Below, one piece after another: positions 4,919 through 5,545 of a stretch of 5,545 bases of DNA. Each line of letters starts with the position of its first letter. Position 1 is the first letter of the stretch. The stretch lies in the NCBI GenBank assembly GCA_028714615.1, contig JAQTMA010000264.1, forward strand, positions 1-5,545, written 5' to 3'. The position numbers were made by a program, and so were the translations under genes. The DNA comes from Anaerolineaceae bacterium (lineage in GTDB: Bacteria > Chloroflexota > Anaerolineae > Anaerolineales > Anaerolineaceae). Below the pieces are notes generated by a model. That model did no database searches, was not told the origin of the DNA, and saw nothing but the letters and a program-made list of their open reading frames with translations.

Positions 4919-5453
4919 AATTGCCAAACTGCTCCCCGGCCTGGCGGAAACAGCGCTTCAAGCAATCCGTCGCCGCGCCGGCGATAGCCATGTCCAACGC
5001 TTCGGGAGTGTCGCCGGAGAATACGCAGCGCCCGACGTCAGCATGGCTGTATACTTTTCCTCCCAGATCGATGGTGACCCTGCCGGTCAGGTAGACGATG
5101 CCCGCAACCTCGGTTGTGGGTTTTCCGTCCTCACCCAGGACCGGGACTTTCTTGCGGGCGCGCTGGTCGTAGAAGGTGATCACCTTGTCCCAGCGCATTA
5201 CCTTGGGCTCGCTGAGCAGGTCGAACGACCAGCGAAACAGGAACAGGTCGTTGGCCGTTTCGATTACATCGTACCCCTCGAGAAAAGGTACGGTTCCCTG
5301 GCCGGGCGCCTGCCGGCGCTTGACCCGGTTCATGTCCAGGGGTTGGCGCAGCCGCCAGATCACCTCGTCGGTAGGTGGCGCATCCATGCCAGGTTGAGTT
5401 ATGTTCAGCCTTTGCCCAGCCGTTTCCAGAGCCATAGTGGGTGTTTGGTTCAT
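4919..5453 (-). CDS. 5' exon of rad52/rad22-family single-strand annealing protein
   Basis: Encodes residues 1-178 plus one base of codon 179 of a 281-aa Rad52/Rad22-type protein. Such proteins anneal complementary single strands and promote strand-annealing recombination with an SSB partner. The N-terminal about 25 residues are probably disordered. The Rad52-fold domain then runs from about 28 (EVIWRLRQPLD) through VPFLEGYDVIETANDLF, a core of beta strands (VITFYDQR, VAGIVYLTGRVTIDL) and the signature helix at 144-178: VFSGDTPEALDMAIAGAATDCLKRCFRQAGEQFGN. The split falls inside the conserved FGN-S-LYDKE motif. The start at 5453 has GGAGGA 4 nt upstream (5463-5458). If not spliced, the frame reads into the intron and stops at 4800, giving 217 aa with a non-homologous 39-residue tail. 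The true coding sequence is the join of 5453-4919 and 2509-2199. Confidence 0.92.
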
Positions 5454-5457
5454 AAAA

Positions 5458-5463
5458 TCCTCC
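5458..5463 (-). promoter_or_regulatory. Ribosome binding site of the rad52-family gene
   Basis: GGAGGA lies 4 nt before the ATG at 5453 and supports that start. The same frame remains open upstream to the window edge, so the site is the main argument against a longer protein. Confidence 0.7.
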
Positions 5464-5545
5464 GTGTGTTGAACAGGTAATGAACTTTTCGTGTTTGGAA
5501 AATCAATACTGCCTGCCTCAGCAATCTGCCTGGCTTCCAGGTAGC
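5464..5545 (-). other. Upstream end of window: no gene that can be assigned
   Basis: Two minus-strand frames are open here. One is continuous with the rad52 ATG and reads YLEARQIAEAGSIDF and onward. The other ends in TGA overlapping that ATG (ATGA), the common arrangement of coupled genes. The piece is too short to tell whether it is the 3' end of another operon gene or a leader. I see no convincing -35/-10 pair. Confidence 0.4.

Noticed and set aside
4905..5480. Plus-strand open frame of 191 aa opposite the rad52 5' exon
   Set aside because: It is antisense to a clear Rad52-family coding region, has no ribosome site and no recognisable protein features.
5461..5545. Sigma-70 promoter TTGATT with -10 about 17 nt downstream
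   Set aside because: The matching -10 position (TCATTA) is a poor match to TATAAT, so no promoter is called.

Overview
All genes in this window lie on the minus strand, so transcription runs from high to low coordinates. The sequence is bacterial: strong AAGGAGG-type Shine-Dalgarno sites, short gaps or overlaps between genes, and a Rho-independent terminator. The content (a Rad52/Rad22-type annealing protein, a small SSB, a RadC-like JAB protein, two small uncharacterised ORFs and a group II intron) is typical of a plasmid, integrative element or large phage rather than a core chromosomal locus. The host cannot be fixed from the sequence. The look of the small ORFs and of the intron protein makes me think of Chloroflexota (Anaerolineae-like) or other GC-moderate environmental bacteria, but that is a weak guess.

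Layout in transcription order. At 5453-4919 lies the 5' exon of a rad52/rad22-family gene. At 4918-2510 a complete 2409-nt group II intron interrupts it; the intron carries a 600-aa reverse transcriptase/maturase/HNH protein (4412-2610). At 2509-2199 lies the 3' exon. ssb follows at 2171-1758, then a strong terminator hairpin (1725-1687). Next come a 104-aa unknown protein (1668-1354), a 189-aa protein with two cysteine clusters, one SWIM-like (1379-810), a GC-rich hairpin (797-774) and a radC-like gene (736-20).

The main result is that the intron can be placed to the base from the sequence alone. It starts GTGCG and ends AC, with a 34-nt domain V and a domain VI with bulged A just before the 3' end. 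Its removal joins AAT-T to CT-TTG, giving the Rad52-family motif FGN-S-LYDKE in frame and a 281-aa protein. A 6-nt EBS1 in a 14-nt hairpin loop is perfectly complementary to the last six bases of the 5' exon. Production of full-length annealing protein therefore depends on RNA splicing, while an unspliced message would give a truncated 217-aa product.

Functionally, rad52 and ssb form an annealing protein/SSB pair for single-strand-annealing recombination, and radC and the zinc-finger-like ORF sit downstream. The terminator between ssb and the downstream genes lies directly ahead of a Shine-Dalgarno site. The downstream genes may therefore be expressed by partial read-through, or from a promoter that I could not identify.
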